64,000 bases of DNA from Diphasiastrum complanatum (GCA_029204225.1 CM055109.1:1500673-1564672); one strand, 5' to 3'; positions 11,343 to 24,209 are shown, counted from the first letter of the stretch. Translations and numbers: made by a program. The notes: generated from the sequence alone by a model not told the origin.

Positions 11343-13176
11343 GTGGAAAAACCAAAATATGTGAAATCAGCGACATTTTACAATATGCATTCTACTTTTG
11401 ACCATTCCTAACATCTAACACCCACAGTCTCATATAGAGATTAAAACCTTCTAGCCATTTTAAGGGCGGGCGGGGACCCATGTTGTCCCAATATTTTGTA
11501 TCAAACTTTGTAGAATTCTCTAAGATACATATGTTCACCCAATAATTCTATAACCGTTTTCCATTCAAATTAGCCTGATTTTTTGTGACAAAAATTCGGC
11601 TAACACACACAAACTACTCTTCGTTTTTCTTACTCTTGATGCAAGAGGGAATTTTTTTTTTGTAATCTTAATGCACGAGAAAAGGAATGCATACTATCAT
11701 TTGATTTTCAAGATGACCATTCCAATCTAAAACTATTTTGATTGAAACATTATCTTTAATATCATTAACAGTTGTACTTTCAATGCTCATAGGAAGAGGA
11801 CTCTTTGAGCTTGATCCCCTACAAGGCACAATTTCACAAGCATACACTTCTTTACATCTAACATATGAGTCTAAATATACTTTTCACATATTTTAAAGAT
11901 GTAATAATGATCACTCTCCTCGGGGAGTATTGAACCAAACACTTATCCTAATTTCCATATTTAAATTATAGAAGATGAATACCATATAATTGAGTTGTCT
12001 ATATAGACTGGTCAATTTGTTTTGAGAAAAATTGCTCACATATTTCTTGGTGAAAAAAATTGTTCCTTCATATGTATATTAAGTGTTTTAGTGGATATAA
12101 TTTGGAAGTATCAATAGTAATTCTTTTGAGTGAGTTCATCTTGATAAAAACATATAATAGACATGTTTGTGACTCATAAGCAGATTTCATGGCGTTCAAC
12201 CGCATATAAGAACACTCTTTTACTATCAATAACATGAATTTTCCAATTAAAAAATAACATGATTCATGATTTTCATGTTGGCACTTTTGGAATAAATCTT
12301 TTACGGAAAAAGTAGATCTTGCTTGCATGGCAAAACTTTGCTATATATTTGTATGCAAAAACTATTATCACTATAAGTAGCTTGATATACATCTAATAAC
12401 CTACATTAAGAAAAAGGTAAACTAATGAGGCTAGCTTAACAAATACTAAGGAAATAATATTGGTGTAAAATTTAAAGAAATACTTAAGTGCAAATCATTG
12501 ACCATGACACAATCTAGTAAAATTTTTGACTAGAATTGTTATATTTCAAATTGGTTTATTTGTATACATCTAAGAATAAAGATTGTTAAAAAGCTTTAGT
12601 TAATCACCAAAAACTATCACTCATCTATAAAAAGTCAAACAAGCCCATGAAATATTCGCCATCTCTAAATTTGGACCTTAACAAACTCATTTTTTACGGG
12701 CTTTGATGTGGATTGGGGTAGAAAAATTCACATGCATGGCATTTGCAAATGAAGATGAATGAGTGGACTAATTGACAAAAATAAAATGGAAGATTAGTAT
12801 TGGTAAAGGATTACTTTCTATAAGTATGAAGAGCTTTGTGGAAAAGAGCCATTATGGCAGGTCTTAAAAGCTACAGAAGGGCTCCATAAAAGTGTTAATA
12901 AAGTTTCATGAACATAGAAAAAAAAAAGAGATGGTTCTTTATTCCCTAAATAAAGGGTCGAAGGCTAGAAAAGAAATGACGTCTTTGATGCAACATCAAA
13001 TGCATGAAAAATCATAATTTATAAATAGGCATAAATCATCATATTATGAGTGAGGATTGGCGCAAGCTTTTGTTCACAAGCTTCAAATGAACGAGCTGGC
13101 GTTCCCTTGTGGGAGATGTAGATTGTTGTTTCAATAAATTCCCAAATTGGTTTAAGATGGGTCCGGCCCACTTGGG

Positions 13177-13180
<4 letters not shown>
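11343..13180. other. non-coding, AT-rich, nothing recognised
   Basis: No frame resembles a known domain. The composition is strongly AT-rich with homopolymer runs. I see no repeat shared with other parts of the window. Confidence 0.5.

Positions 13181-13240
<60 letters not shown>
13181..13240 (+). repeat. (GA)n microsatellite
   Basis: About 30 uninterrupted GA units. Translation on the minus strand gives Ser-Leu repeats, which are an artefact of the microsatellite. Confidence 0.97.
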
Positions 13241-13243
<3 letters not shown>

Positions 13244-14490
13244 TGAGTCATAGGTGGTCCCCACAAATTTGTCATTTTAGGTAGCACCACTCATTCTTTA
13301 CGCAACATTTGTTAAGAGAAAAAACATACACGTGGCATGTTGCGGTTGGTTAGGAGGAACCTAATTGCAAGCCATAGCAAGGCCTCACAAAAATTTTTAA
13401 TCTCAAGCATCCATCTGCAACTCCTACATCAAATATCCTTCATCTGATGGCTAGTTGTCTTGTAGCAAGTTTTGTTGCGCTTGTGGCTCAAAATACTACC
13501 ACTTGTAGCCAACCTTCTCACGAAAGATACCTTGTACAATGAATATCTTAGGGACCTTTCCACTAGCTTCACCATCATTCATGATTCTCCTTGTGAAAAG
13601 GTCATTGGAAATTCCAGTTTCCCATGCATAAAAGCTATAGATCTTTAGTTATGTGAAAACCAATTTTACTTCCACTAAGCCATTAAAAGATTTCAAATGC
13701 AAAATATATATGTTTTGCCAAAAGGCTAAAGTCCCTTCAAAATGGTAGAGTATTCATAAAACGGTACCATTGCTTTGGAATGCCCAATCCTATAATGCAA
13801 TGATGTTTCTTGTTTAAATTTCAAGGTTTAAGGTACCAAAAGTAGGGGCAAGCATGTGTCACATGAGAACCATATTGTTTGTCTATTCAAGGTAAAAAAT
13901 GTGGCAAACAAAGAGTGGAGACTCACACCTTTTCTATGCATATATCTTACTAAAGTTTGTTGGCTGCAGTGGCAAACATTGGAGATTCACCCCTTTTTTT
14001 TGCATGTACTATTAAAGTTTGTTGGCTAAAGAAAGTAAGCAACCAAGTAGCCTATGGCCCATGTCCCCCAACTAGTATAGTAGCTAGGCCCAGGCAGCAG
14101 TCTCCAGGTTGCAGCATCCCAAGGCCAGGACCATACCCCAGGCCTCAGAGCCTGGGGGATCAGGACCGTCGTAGAGGGTTATATAGCCTGTGTGCATTAA
14201 CTGCTGTTTATACTCCCTCAGATATGGTGTACCTGCATACTTGAGGGGTGTTGTCATATCGTATCATTTCATGGATTGAGAATTTTAGATATTAGTATAT
14301 ATAGTACTGCAATAGCCATTGATTAAGCCGGCCCATGTAGGGTTGAAGGAGTTATGGTATATATGTGTAGTACTGCCTTGCTGTATTGGCCTACTGGTAC
14401 TAGGACATATATATTGCTGCCTATTCATACATAGCTCTTGCCTAGTGTATTCTCTGGTCTGAGTCTGGTGGATTTGGAAGTTGGGTTAAG
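13241..14490. other. non-coding; GC-richer block at 14050-14200
   Basis: No gene is visible. Around 14055-14165 the composition changes to CCAGG-rich sequence with near-palindromic words (CCCCAGGCCTCAGAGCCTGGGG), followed by a TATATAG box at about 14180. This could be the end of an old LTR or a promoter remnant, but no partner copy or coding region supports it. Confidence 0.3.
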
Positions 14491-14499
14491 CCTCCTCAG

Positions 14500-15290
14500 T
14501 TGGGCGTTGCAGCTTTCCTGGCTGGTTTGCTTGAATTATCATTGGGAATGCTCTGACCACCTTTGCTCTGAACTCTTGGAGCCTGTCTTGAAATAAATGT
14601 TGAGATCTTTACAAAGCAAGTGAGAACAGATCTGTGGAGCGCCTGGAATGGGGTGGTAAGGTGGTAGCCAGCTTGCAATCCAAATCCAGTACATCGATTG
14701 ATGGTTTTGTGACACATGCTAGAAAATCAATCATGTTCAGTCAGACTTTCAATGAGGATTGTCTGAAATGAGATGCCGTCTGTATAACTCGCTTGTTAAT
14801 CGTACCTTGTAATCCAGAACCGAAATCAGGAAGGCACGTGTTATGATCTTTGTATGTCTGAAAGATTGAGAAGTTGTGATCTTGAATCATTGACATGCAT
14901 AAACGTACTATGTTTCCAAACGTAGTTCTCAAAAAGCTCTCACAAAGGATGGAAATCAAGCTGCAATACTATGAATCTCTTCGCATCACAGCCAAACGCG
15001 TTTGGTCACAACAAGGTCGCTCACCATACCACTGTTTAAAAGAAGTGAAAAGTTCCCTCTTTTCATCACTACAAGAAGTTCTTGGTATTCAACTGGGTGA
15101 TTATCAACATGAAAAGCTAGTCAACCCAGAGTCATATTTTGCGAGGATTTGCTCAGTTGTATGATTATCATTGGTCATTGCAATTTCTGGGCCCAGATAG
15201 TAAGAGATCTCAAGCGAGGTTACAGGAATTGAAATCAGTCAAGAATGCTACTGACAATGTCCTTGCAACTTGCAGCTTGAGACTTGAAAG
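14500..15290 (+). pseudogene. unrecognised coding-like remnant
   Basis: I do not recognise the product. A plus-strand segment around 14620-14760 reads RSVERLEWGGKVVASLQSKS with few stops. A second, open from 14895 to 15164, reads LQYYESLRITAKRVWSQQGR and SSLFSSLQEVLGIQLGDY. A frame change at about 15155 continues it as YDYHWSLQFLGPDSKRSQAR to about 15290. Amino-acid composition looks protein-like, unlike the surrounding AT-rich sequence. Frame breaks suggest a decayed gene or gene fragment. Confidence 0.35.
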
Positions 15291-15299
15291 TTGAGAGTA

Positions 15300-16079
15300 G
15301 GTAAACTCAGACTCCAGAGCCAAAGGCTGCAACTGGTTCTGCGTATTGCACTTGCATACAATTTGCCTCGTTACTTTTGTTTCTTTATGTTTGCCACAGT
15401 CCATAACTTTTGTTATTTTACTTCTAGAAAATGTAAACGAGGGGTTGATGCACGTGGTCAGCAGAAAATCCTATACACGATCTAGAGGATCGACTCTGAA
15501 GTCTGGAGTGGAGACTGAACTTTGAAACCTGGACCAGTCTCCCGAATCCTAGTGGGGCCCCACACCGCGGCCTTTATGCTTTTAAGTCTCTATTGACTGA
15601 TAATAGTCTCATTGAAGGAAGCGTAAAAATTTAGTATATAGAGGTTAGTAAATCGCAACAGAATATGTATATAATTGGTTTGTGCTGCGATGGGCGGTTA
15701 TCGGCCTCCACTTCCACTCAGTGAGACAGCAGTGAACCAAGTTTTCAGTTCCACTACTCCAAATTCTCAAGTATATTGTGCTTACATTTATTTCGTTGAT
15801 TTTTAAACTAAATCGAAACTTTAGAAATCACAGATCTGCTGCCCAACACATGTTTTTAAAGGTATAGTATTATGGGATTCAAGGTATGATCCGATTTCAT
15901 AAGCAAAAACAGAGTTAGTTTGAGGAAAGCCACGAAAGAAAGATTGATCCAACAAGAAAGCGGTCGAAGCATGCCCTCTTCAGTTCGTCAATACAGCGTT
16001 GTTGGGCATTACAGATGTAAATAACTACGTAGTTACATGTATTTGCAGCTGTGTCTACAATCCTCCTGTAGAACTACGT
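15300..16079. other. 3' flank of the BAHD gene
   Basis: No coding region seen. On the minus strand an AATAAA lies at 15792-15787, about 290 bp past the BAHD stop, and is a possible poly(A) signal. Confidence 0.4.
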
Positions 16080-18055
16080 CTATAAGCCTTCAAAACAGAG
16101 GCTTTCTAGTGAGACTAGCTCCGGCATGAAAAGCTCCACTACTGCGTCTATGCTTCCATCGCGCGTGTAAGATGGAAGAAGCACCACAACGCCTTCGTGG
16201 CCTTCTGCCACATTCCCAGCGAAGCACGGGCTTCCCCATCCAAAGTCTAACTCGTACAGCGGGAATCGTGCCCAGCTCGCCACCACCAGGTTGGGAGATA
16301 GCTCATGTGGCATCTGTGACTCAGTTCTGCACAGCTGAGACTCTATGAAGTCGAGCGTTGATCTTAGATAGGAGTCATCAACACCTTGGATTGCCGCATG
16401 GATGAGGCCTGCAGCGAAGGAGATGGGCTTCTCTAGCAGCTGCTTAGCTGTGGTGCAAGGGAATGGAGAGAAGGTGACATTTCCGAAGTAGCTGTCTGGA
16501 AGAGGAGGCTGAAGCCTGCGTCTTGCATCCACTGAGATCAGCAATCCAGTGTCTACATCTGCCTCAATCTTCCTTGCTTTGGAGATGCATCGCCATAGGT
16601 GGGCAGTAAGGATTTTGAATGTGCTGAAGCATTCCTCTTGCCCAGAGATGCCGTTTAGATCCACACTGCTTTTCAGCTTCCGTAGCTTATCTACGCTGAA
16701 GTGTATCTTCATAGCAGATACAGTAGGCCTGAATGGGGAGGGTCTAGGCTTATTTGCATCCGCAGCAGGGGCAACTTCCTGAAGCCCATTTGGAAAAGCG
16801 ATTTGTGCCGTTTTCGCAATCAAAGCTGAGCGATCATGAAGTTGGATACAGGAAGGGGGGAGTCCTTTAACAGCACGAACCCATTCATTCATAAACACCA
16901 TGAATCCCTGACCGTCTGCTAGTCTATGATGCCATGCTACGCCCACCGTCAATCCTTGGCACGAAAACCTCGTCAACTGCACACCGATGAAAATATTAAT
17001 TAGTTATACAGGGCACTGCATCATCTACAGCGACACTTGTCAGTTTACTTGATTTAATGCACAGTGGCATCTTACCAAAGATATTTATCTACAGGACGGA
17101 AGAGAAAATACCAGACTTGACTAAAACTCTTTTGGGCTTTTAGGAAGTAAGGCCGAGAAGAGTGACCTCAATAAGCCACATCTCTGAATACCTTATAGCC
17201 TGTTACAGAATATGCATCTATGTACAGGTTTTATGCCATTCTCAGAAACAATACGAAGGTCGAATTTAGCAAGGGTAGAATAAAGCCGTTACGGCAACAA
17301 AGTCGGTGAGAAATAGATGATTACGGACTTTGCGATTGCCTTTTTTAGCAAGTATTTGATTAGCTTCATTAAGCGAAACATTTACACCACATCTACTTAT
17401 AGCACAATATTTACACCATTCCGTTATATGTCAAAGCCAAGATTCGACACCAGGATCTCTTGTACCCGAGAAAGCAACCACTTACTTTTATTGTTTTATT
17501 CATCTCGGCTACTGCTAGGGATGCTGTTGCAACTTTCATTTGTTACACTTCCAGATAATTTTTCATGCACAACTCCCATTTTACTATAAAACATCAATCC
17601 TATATTAATGATAACAATTTCACTGTCTCGATTGAACATCACACATTAGATCAAGAATGTACCTGAATGAGCAGCAGCTCTTCAACTCCTTCTGTATCAG
17701 GAACCAAATCAAGAAGAGATGGGGAAGGGTCAAATGGCATAAGCTCCTCAACTGTACTGTCTGTAGAAGCTTCAACAACTACCACGCCTTCATCGCTGAT
17801 GCCCACAACCTCCCACCCAGAATTGTTACGTCGGATTCGGCCTGCCCATTCCCTATAGTCGCACAGCACCTTGCTTAAGCCTTCCTCCAGCCTCCACCCA
17901 ACAGGCGCAGGCGCTCGGAACGCAAAGAGAGCTTTCACATACACGCTGGGCATGGCCCGGTCGGACGTGCCAAGAGCGACTTCCGCTGGACACTCTCGAT
18001 CCTCCCGGGGCCGCTGGGGCTTCACTGTGCGACGATGCTCCTTTTGCACTCTCAT
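16080..18055 (-). CDS. BAHD-family acyltransferase, two exons
   Basis: Exon 1 is 18055-17663 (131 codons) and exon 2 is 16976-16080 (298 codons plus TAG). The junction is phase 0: ATTCAG/GTAC at the donor and GTGCAG/TTGACG at the acceptor. The joined protein is 429 residues, a usual BAHD length. HRLAD at residues 148-152 is the catalytic HXXXD motif and DFGWG at 375-379 is the family's structural motif. YFGNVTF (about 294-300) also fits. BAHD enzymes transfer an acyl group from a CoA thioester to an alcohol or amine, usually in the cytosol; many make hydroxycinnamoyl esters or amides. The substrate cannot be told from the motifs. The intron sits between the N-terminal strand and the HXXXD region, a common BAHD position. 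The start (MRVQKEHRRTVKP) gives the normal N-terminus. No frame defects are seen. Confidence 0.92.
16977..17662 (-). other. intron of the BAHD gene (686 bp)
   Basis: It is bounded by GT (17662-17661) and AG (16978-16977) on the minus strand. It is AT-rich with no coding potential. Removing it joins two frames that are each open and together give the full BAHD domain. Confidence 0.85.
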
Positions 18056-18460
18056 GATAGCTAATCACCAACAACACCCAATGCACATCCCTCAATTCAC
18101 CTTAGCGATCCACGCCCCTCCGTGGCTGCTGCTCCACGGCAGCTACCGATCTCCCCACCCCTCTATCTCTCGCGCAGCTCAGAGCCAGAGCCTAGGTAGA
18201 GCCTAAGGGCAGCAGCAGCGACGCTCCATTGCCAGCAGCAGGCTCGCTCGCTCGCTCGCTCGCTCAGTCAGTCTCTCTCCCTTTCTCTCTCTCTCGAAGT
18301 GTGTGCGTTGTTTTCGAGAAAGAAGGAAAATTACTCGTCGTCGAAGACTCGTGTACGGTTACTTTTACTGAGAGTCAGGCATATGTTACTATCATGCTCA
18401 TGGCCATGGCCCTGGGGCCTGTCCCCTTGTGATATTCACATGCCGTGAGTTATTTATGGG
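18056..18460 (-). promoter_or_regulatory. probable promoter and GA-rich 5' leader of the BAHD gene
   Basis: Upstream of the ATG, on the minus strand, lies a GA-rich tract (18265-18300) and a run of GAGC units (18241-18264). Such tracts are common in plant 5' leaders. A TATA-like CATAAATA lies near 18455-18448, about 390 bp upstream of the start. The transcription start itself cannot be read from sequence. Confidence 0.35.
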
Positions 18461-20150
18461 TACCATGGACCATGCTATTCTAATTCCCCCTCACCACCCA
18501 TTTGGGAGGTGGGTGGGGCTGAATTGACAAGCCATTTGCAACTCTAAATTGCCATGAGACGCTTCCATCTAACTCCACCTACTGCCCTTCGTTGTGACCA
18601 CAACCTTCCCTTGGCTGGCTAGCCGAGCAAGGAAATACGTCAATAATGCTCAAGCGGCTTGCCTCCGCAAGGCAAATCCAAAGAGAAACATAAACAAAAG
18701 TGTCATGGCTCGACATGACCGCCAACCAAACGACAAACTTACAATCTCCCTTATGTTTGAGAGGGAAATCTCAAAATCAACAATTCATAAGATTGACAAA
18801 ACTTTCAAAAGCTCAGGTCAAGTTATTTAACCTCATCTCACCCTCATGGAACGATCAACAATATTTAACGCATTTGGTCATGATGCTTTCATGGAGAAAA
18901 AGGTCCCTCAATTTTTGGATGAGTATGGGGCCTTGCTTGCACTCTCACATGAGTTGAGGATAAGGCTCCTCCTAAATTGCAACCACATTTTGTTCAAGAA
19001 AGTTAAAATCTTGTTATCTTTTATGTTTGAAAGATAGAACCCCAACATGCAAGCCATATGAAACTCAAAATAAAACACAACCATCAATATAAAAGGTTCA
19101 TATGCTCTTCATTTACCAAGCCTTGGGGGTTGTTGCTACATGCTAAGTATGACATGTGTAATCTAGAAGAATTTAGAAGCCTCACCAAACACTACATACT
19201 AAGTTTGATACATGTAACCCATCTAAAAGAATTTAGAAGCCTCACCAAATGGCTACTTATTAAGTCCGATACATGTAATCTATCTTAAAGAATTTAGAGG
19301 CCTCACCGAACAACATGTGAGAGGTCTTTGCCCCATAAGCAAACTAATACCTTGTTCTTTATTGTCGGTGTATGTTAGCTTCATTCTTAAGACTTGCAAA
19401 AAAGCAATCATGGCCTTCCCCAACACCCCATGCCTTTCCTTCATCACCCTAGCAAAATGTACGAGCGTTCTTCACTATAAAAAGATCATGAGAATAGAGT
19501 CTAAAAGAGGTGTCTTAAAGTCATTACGGAGGCCAAGGGCTAGAAAGAGTAGGAGAACTTGAGAGCAAACACTCAAATACTGAGGAGGTTTGAAAGGGAG
19601 ATCATGGGTTGGTGTCTTGGGACCAAGCTACTGAGTATATTGACATACACACAAGTAGGTTTGGCCTTAGTAATGAAGGAGGAGCCTTAGGCACTTCACA
19701 TAAGCTCGATAATGGATAAGAATAGGAGGCCATCGAAGTGGCTGTTTGCCCCAAAGGAGGAGGAATCCTTGAAGTCGTACCCTAAGAATTTGAGGTCAAC
19801 ATCATGATGTTGATGGGCTACCGTGAGGGAGAGGGTCTTCATCGTAGGACACCCTTAGGAGACAGAGCGAAAGACCAAAGGGAATCTTGTGAAGAGTTGG
19901 CCTTTGTAGAAGGTGCTATCAAGTTGCAACCTTAGGGTAGTACTTAGCGCCTCAATCTAGCTTAGAATCTTAGTTTTTGATCAGTTTTTTAATTTTTTTT
20001 TTAACTTTTTTTTCACTTTTTTAGAAAATATGATTATAATTTGTTTTTCTTGTTTTAATCCTGCCTTCAATGCATAACTTTTGTTTTTTATCCATTATGA
20101 CCCTCATCACAACCTCCTTCACCCTTCAAATTTGTCATTACCCTTTTTGT
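18461..20150. other. non-coding region upstream of the BAHD gene
   Basis: Apart from the short tandem repeat at 19145-19310 I see no feature. Frames are short and AT-rich, without recognisable domains. Confidence 0.45.
19145..19310 (+). repeat. three-copy tandem repeat, ~60-bp unit
   Basis: The core AAGAATTTAGAAGCCTCACC (with small changes) recurs at about 19168, 19229 and 19287, preceded each time by GA(T/C)A(C/T)ATGTAA-like sequence. Units differ at several bases, so it is an old tandem array. Confidence 0.8.
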
Positions 20151-20159
20151 AACTTTTCA

Positions 20160-21045
20160 CCACCGTAGTGCATGGAAACATTGCTGCACATATAAATTGT
20201 CAATTTACAGCAAAATGGACCAAGAATAGATCTGAATCAGATCCACAAGTGTGATTGGATGTTAGATTAGATCAACCTATCAATCTACACAAGATTAGAT
20301 AGCATCTAGATGAAGAATTCTAACAAGAACAATCATTTATGACCAAAACTTGAGCTTGCTGGTTTCACACGTGTGAAAACCTATCAGAGTATGGACAATA
20401 GGCTGAGTATGAAGTATACTAAGCTAAAAACCCAATCAATGCATAAAATAACAAGACAAATGGAGAGATTACTCAAAAAATGCACCAAAACCAAGATTTA
20501 GCTTCCATGTTCATTATGGCCAAATGAGACACTATATATACATGAAGGAGAGGTCGAGTTTTTGCTAAGTCACTGATCTGGCACATGTGAGAGTGCCTAG
20601 TCACCTAAGGATCCATCAATCAAATCAAACTTGGCACATGGTCCATGATTTCCATGATTTAAGGCACCTCCTTGATTTGGGTGATTTCCTACATTATAGG
20701 AACCTAGATAAAAATCTTCTCTCAATCCAAACTCGACTTCTACTGATCTTTCCACACATGTGAGAAAAGTGGGAGATCAATCCTAATCTAAATATCTTGC
20801 ACATTCTACCAGTAGAAAGGTGCCAAGTGGCATATGGCTCAAAAACTAGATTTTGGCCTTTTTAGTCAAAAGAATTCTAATCAAATGATATGTACATACT
20901 AGATCACTAATCTAAATAATAAATGTATTTAATTCACACGTGGGAATAGGCTCCACACATGTGTAAACATAATATGTACATGATTTTGGCCTAAATCAAG
21001 CATGATTTTGACATTTTCACATAAATATTTCCATTGGCCACCCTC
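20160..21045 (-). repeat. solo-LTR-like block with G-box palindromes
   Basis: It shares with the copia LTR at 33735-34592 the block CACACGTGGGAATAGGCTCC followed by CACACATGTG (20936-20965 here, about 34483-34512 there) and repeated CACACGTGTG or CACATGTG words (20350, 20585, 20755). It is diverged elsewhere. I infer a decayed relative of that LTR; borders are approximate. Confidence 0.45.
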
Positions 21046-21047
21046 TA

Positions 21048-21302
21048 TTGACAAATTGTGATTTTGAAGAACACACCAATGGAAAAGAAGAATATTTTAC
21101 TAGGAATGTAAAGGGAACTTATGTAATGATCTGTGCCACTAGATCTATCAAGGTTGGGGAGGAATTGTTCATCAAGTGTAGTTTCAACCTCTACCCAAAT
21201 GTTTGCAAAAGACACCAAGTCAAATGTGAATATTTAAATTTTGTTGATATGCATAGATGTATAATCCATGCATTCTTGATTTTATTTGGTTTCTGTCATT
21301 AA
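21048..21302 (+). pseudogene. SET-domain C-terminal fragment
   Basis: The frame reads TNCDFEEHTNGKEEYF and then ATRSIKVGEELFIKCSF. This resembles the SET-domain end, where a conserved Asn-Cys is followed by a strand and the (I/V)xxGEEL(F/T) motif that helps bind S-adenosylmethionine. The frame starts inside the domain and ends soon after it. A second, more decayed copy of the GEEL segment occurs at about 21542-21596. It lies about 350 bp upstream of the CACTA transposase remnant. Confidence 0.5.
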
Positions 21303-21639
21303 ATATGTCATATGTTAGGAGCATTATTCGTCAAGCATTATTCGTCATTTGCCTAGATGTTTACATAAGATAATTAGTGAAAGCTAATGTAAGTGAAATT
21401 TATAAATATGTAAATATGTAGAAGCATGCAATTCTTTGAGCTCATTGAATATTAACAAGTTGGAAAGAAGAATGGTCTAATAGATAGATTGGTATGTTCT
21501 TACTTTTTAAACAAAGAGGTAATTTATATTCATATGCAACATTTAGATCTATCAAGTATTGGGAGGAAATGTTTATCAAGCAATGTTTCAACCTAATTGT
21601 TGTTTTGGTATATAGGATTTTTCATCCTCATTTAGCGTT

Positions 21640-22960
21640 GTAGACAATAATCCTCGTAATGCCCGACGTAGACGACGAATGTCATACAACGGTCCTCATA
21701 TAAAGCGCTTACCTCGTCGTCAACGTCAAGGCTTAAAAGAGATCATGGAAATTGATGAGCGCATTAATCAAGAGACTAATGCATCTAAATCTAGCTCATC
21801 TACCTCTTCACAAACAAGAAAATGACCTTCCAATGAATAAAGAATTTGAAGCTCTGGGAGACATGTTGGATGATATGCATGAGAATAATAGTGTAGCTAG
21901 ACACTATGAACAAGATGAGGAGGTACTTTTGTCTAAAGAAGAAAAGAAATTGCGAGAAGAATCAAAGACAACAGTTTAACCTGGAGCAAAGACATATCTC
22001 TATGAAGACTTCTCTACTTCTATTAAATCTTCAAGCCAAATATAGATGGAGTGACCAAAGCCTCACATCATTATATGAGTACTTTTTTTTTCATGTACTT
22101 TTCATTTTTGCTTTGAAACAAACTTTACAATTTGGACATCTAGTGATAATTTTCTTACAATGAATTCTTTTGTCATGTACAGACTATTGAAAAACAAAAT
22201 TCTCCCAGAAGGGAATGTCATGCCTGAGACAAGAGATGAGGCACAAAAGATGTTGTCTAACATCGGGATGGGCTACAAGCAATATCATGCATGTCCAAAA
22301 GATTGTATTTTATATCGAGGAAGGTACGAATCACTCAAGAAATGTCCCACTTGTGATACTCCTTGATATAGAGATGATTTGCAAGGGGCAACCATTCTGT
22401 GCAAAGTTTTACGACATTTTCCAATAATTCCATGATTGCAATGTTTATTTTGTTGTAAATCTCTTGCACAACTTATGGACTGGCATGCACGCCATACCTC
22501 TATGGATGGGATGATGACGGTACCTTCAAATTCACCTGCATGGTAAAAACATCAACAAAGAGTATCCAAGCTTTGCCAATGAGTCAAGAAATGTGAGATT
22601 TGGTCTTGCAACAGATGGTGTGAACCCCTTTGGTGTATGAGCAACTACGTGGTCCATTTGGCCTGTGTGCTTGGTAAATTATAATATTCTTCCTTGGTTG
22701 AGTACAAAAAAATTATGTTTGCACTTCTAATTCCTGGCCAATGCAAGGTTAAGAACATGGATGTGTATCCTGAGCCGCTTATTGACAAGTTGGAAGATTT
22801 GTGGAAGGGGATAAAAGCATATGACATTTTGTGCCCCTTACATGAGAGGGAGTTTACACTACATGCCATTGTAATGTGGACAATGCACGACTATCTAGGA
22901 TTAAGTGAATGCTCAGGTAATCATTCAAACAATGTCTATCTTGTGTACATAGGAGTTTGT
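21640..22960 (+). pseudogene. CACTA (En/Spm) transposase remnant, TNP2-like
   Basis: Pieces of one protein appear in several frames. An Arg-rich start (about 21655-21830), an acidic stretch with MLDDMHENN (to 21979), PGAKTYLYEDFSTS and RWSDQSLTSLYEY (21980-22085), LPEGNVMPETRDEAQKMLS with CPKDCILYRGRYESLKKCPT (22200-22360), and YPEPLIDKLEDLWKGIKAYD with FTLHAIVMWTMHDYLGLSEC (22760-22915). The order and the CPxDC...CPxC pattern match the plant TNP2/Transposase_21 family, which cuts and pastes CACTA elements. Many frameshifts, and the C-terminal half is missing. I did not find convincing terminal repeats. Confidence 0.8.
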
Positions 22961-24200
22961 TTACAGTTACATACAACTAATTTCTGGCATTTACATAATA
23001 TACTACAATGGCTAGAATTATCAAAAAGTTGAAAAAAAAAAAACAAAAAGTGTCTCTACCTAGATGCAAAGTTGATTTCCGATACCACTGTAAATATCAC
23101 CAAGTTTAGATCATCTAGATCTTGTTGCATGCAGCAAAAGGAGTGTTGTGGAGCCAAACCACCCAACCAACTAGAAGCCGAGACTCATACCCTAATCAAC
23201 TTATCCCTTGAGCTACGATGATTGAATACAAGAGAGGAGAGGTATCTAGCAACTAGAAACCGTGATTTGGAAGTGGATAAGGACAAGTTCCTATAGGTGT
23301 ATATAGACCCCTAGAGTCTAGAAAGATTTTCTCCAGGATTTCAATTCTCATCCAATTGCTTTTGATTTTCTCTACATGCATATATAGTTGTCAATCACTA
23401 TGCGTTAGCTCCACATGTCCTAACGGGTATGCTTGAGCTCTCACAAGGTTATTAATTACATTTCTGGCCTACTCGTTTTTTGTTTTCTTGGTGGTGGGAT
23501 TGACCTCTAAATAAGCGGCTTCTTTGAATCATGATTGTTTTTAGCCTAAAGATCAATGTTATGGACGTTCTCCTTAGCCATAATAGCAAATTCTTTGATT
23601 TTTGATAATTTTTTTACTACTATTTTAGCTTGAAATTCATCGAACCTATTGTATGTAAATGATTTTCAAGATTGTACTCCTAGTTTTTAGTCATTATGAT
23701 AGGCTATAATGATTGCATGCCAATTATATGATCAATGTTGGATCGAGACTATTTTTTTTTCAAAATTTGATGATTTTGGCTAGAATCAATCCGTAAGAGA
23801 TGATATTGAGCATAATCAGAACCTCTAATACTTGCATGTGGGAAAATTATAGTATCTGGGGTTTGATTGTGCTTTCATGTGGATTTGATACCTCAGAACA
23901 TGCCAAAAAAGTCTAAATTTGATTCAAAAAACAAGTTTCTTTTATGGTACTTTTACTTTTTGGCTTGGAGATACATCCTAGCTACTGCACGTGCTCTTCA
24001 TCCACTCCTGGGTAGACTAAGTGAATGGCAAAATGGAAGCCCCACTACTATATAGGCATAGCATAGTGGTTTACCATCAAGCAGGGTCTTGCTGGTGACA
24101 CATGACCACCTAGGATGGTGACCTGTTGCACCCAAAAAATGTCGATAACGCCAGACCTACATCATGCCCCTTGCGAGGCCGTCACTGAAGGGCGTACCGT
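22961..24200. other. non-coding, nothing recognised
   Basis: AT-rich sequence between the CACTA remnant and the next gag-like fragment. No frame looks like a protein domain on either strand. Confidence 0.45.
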
Positions 24201-24209
24201 TATGGTATA

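Noticed and set aside
13019-13290. Ser-Leu repeat proteins at 13.0-13.3, 40.5-40.7, 53.3-53.5 and 55.5-55.7 kb
   Set aside because: They are translations of GA/TC microsatellites with no protein-like flanks.
15067-15077. CACTACAAGAA as a CACTA transposon terminus
   Set aside because: It lies inside a protein-like frame, and I found no inverted partner or 3-bp target duplication near the CACTA remnant.
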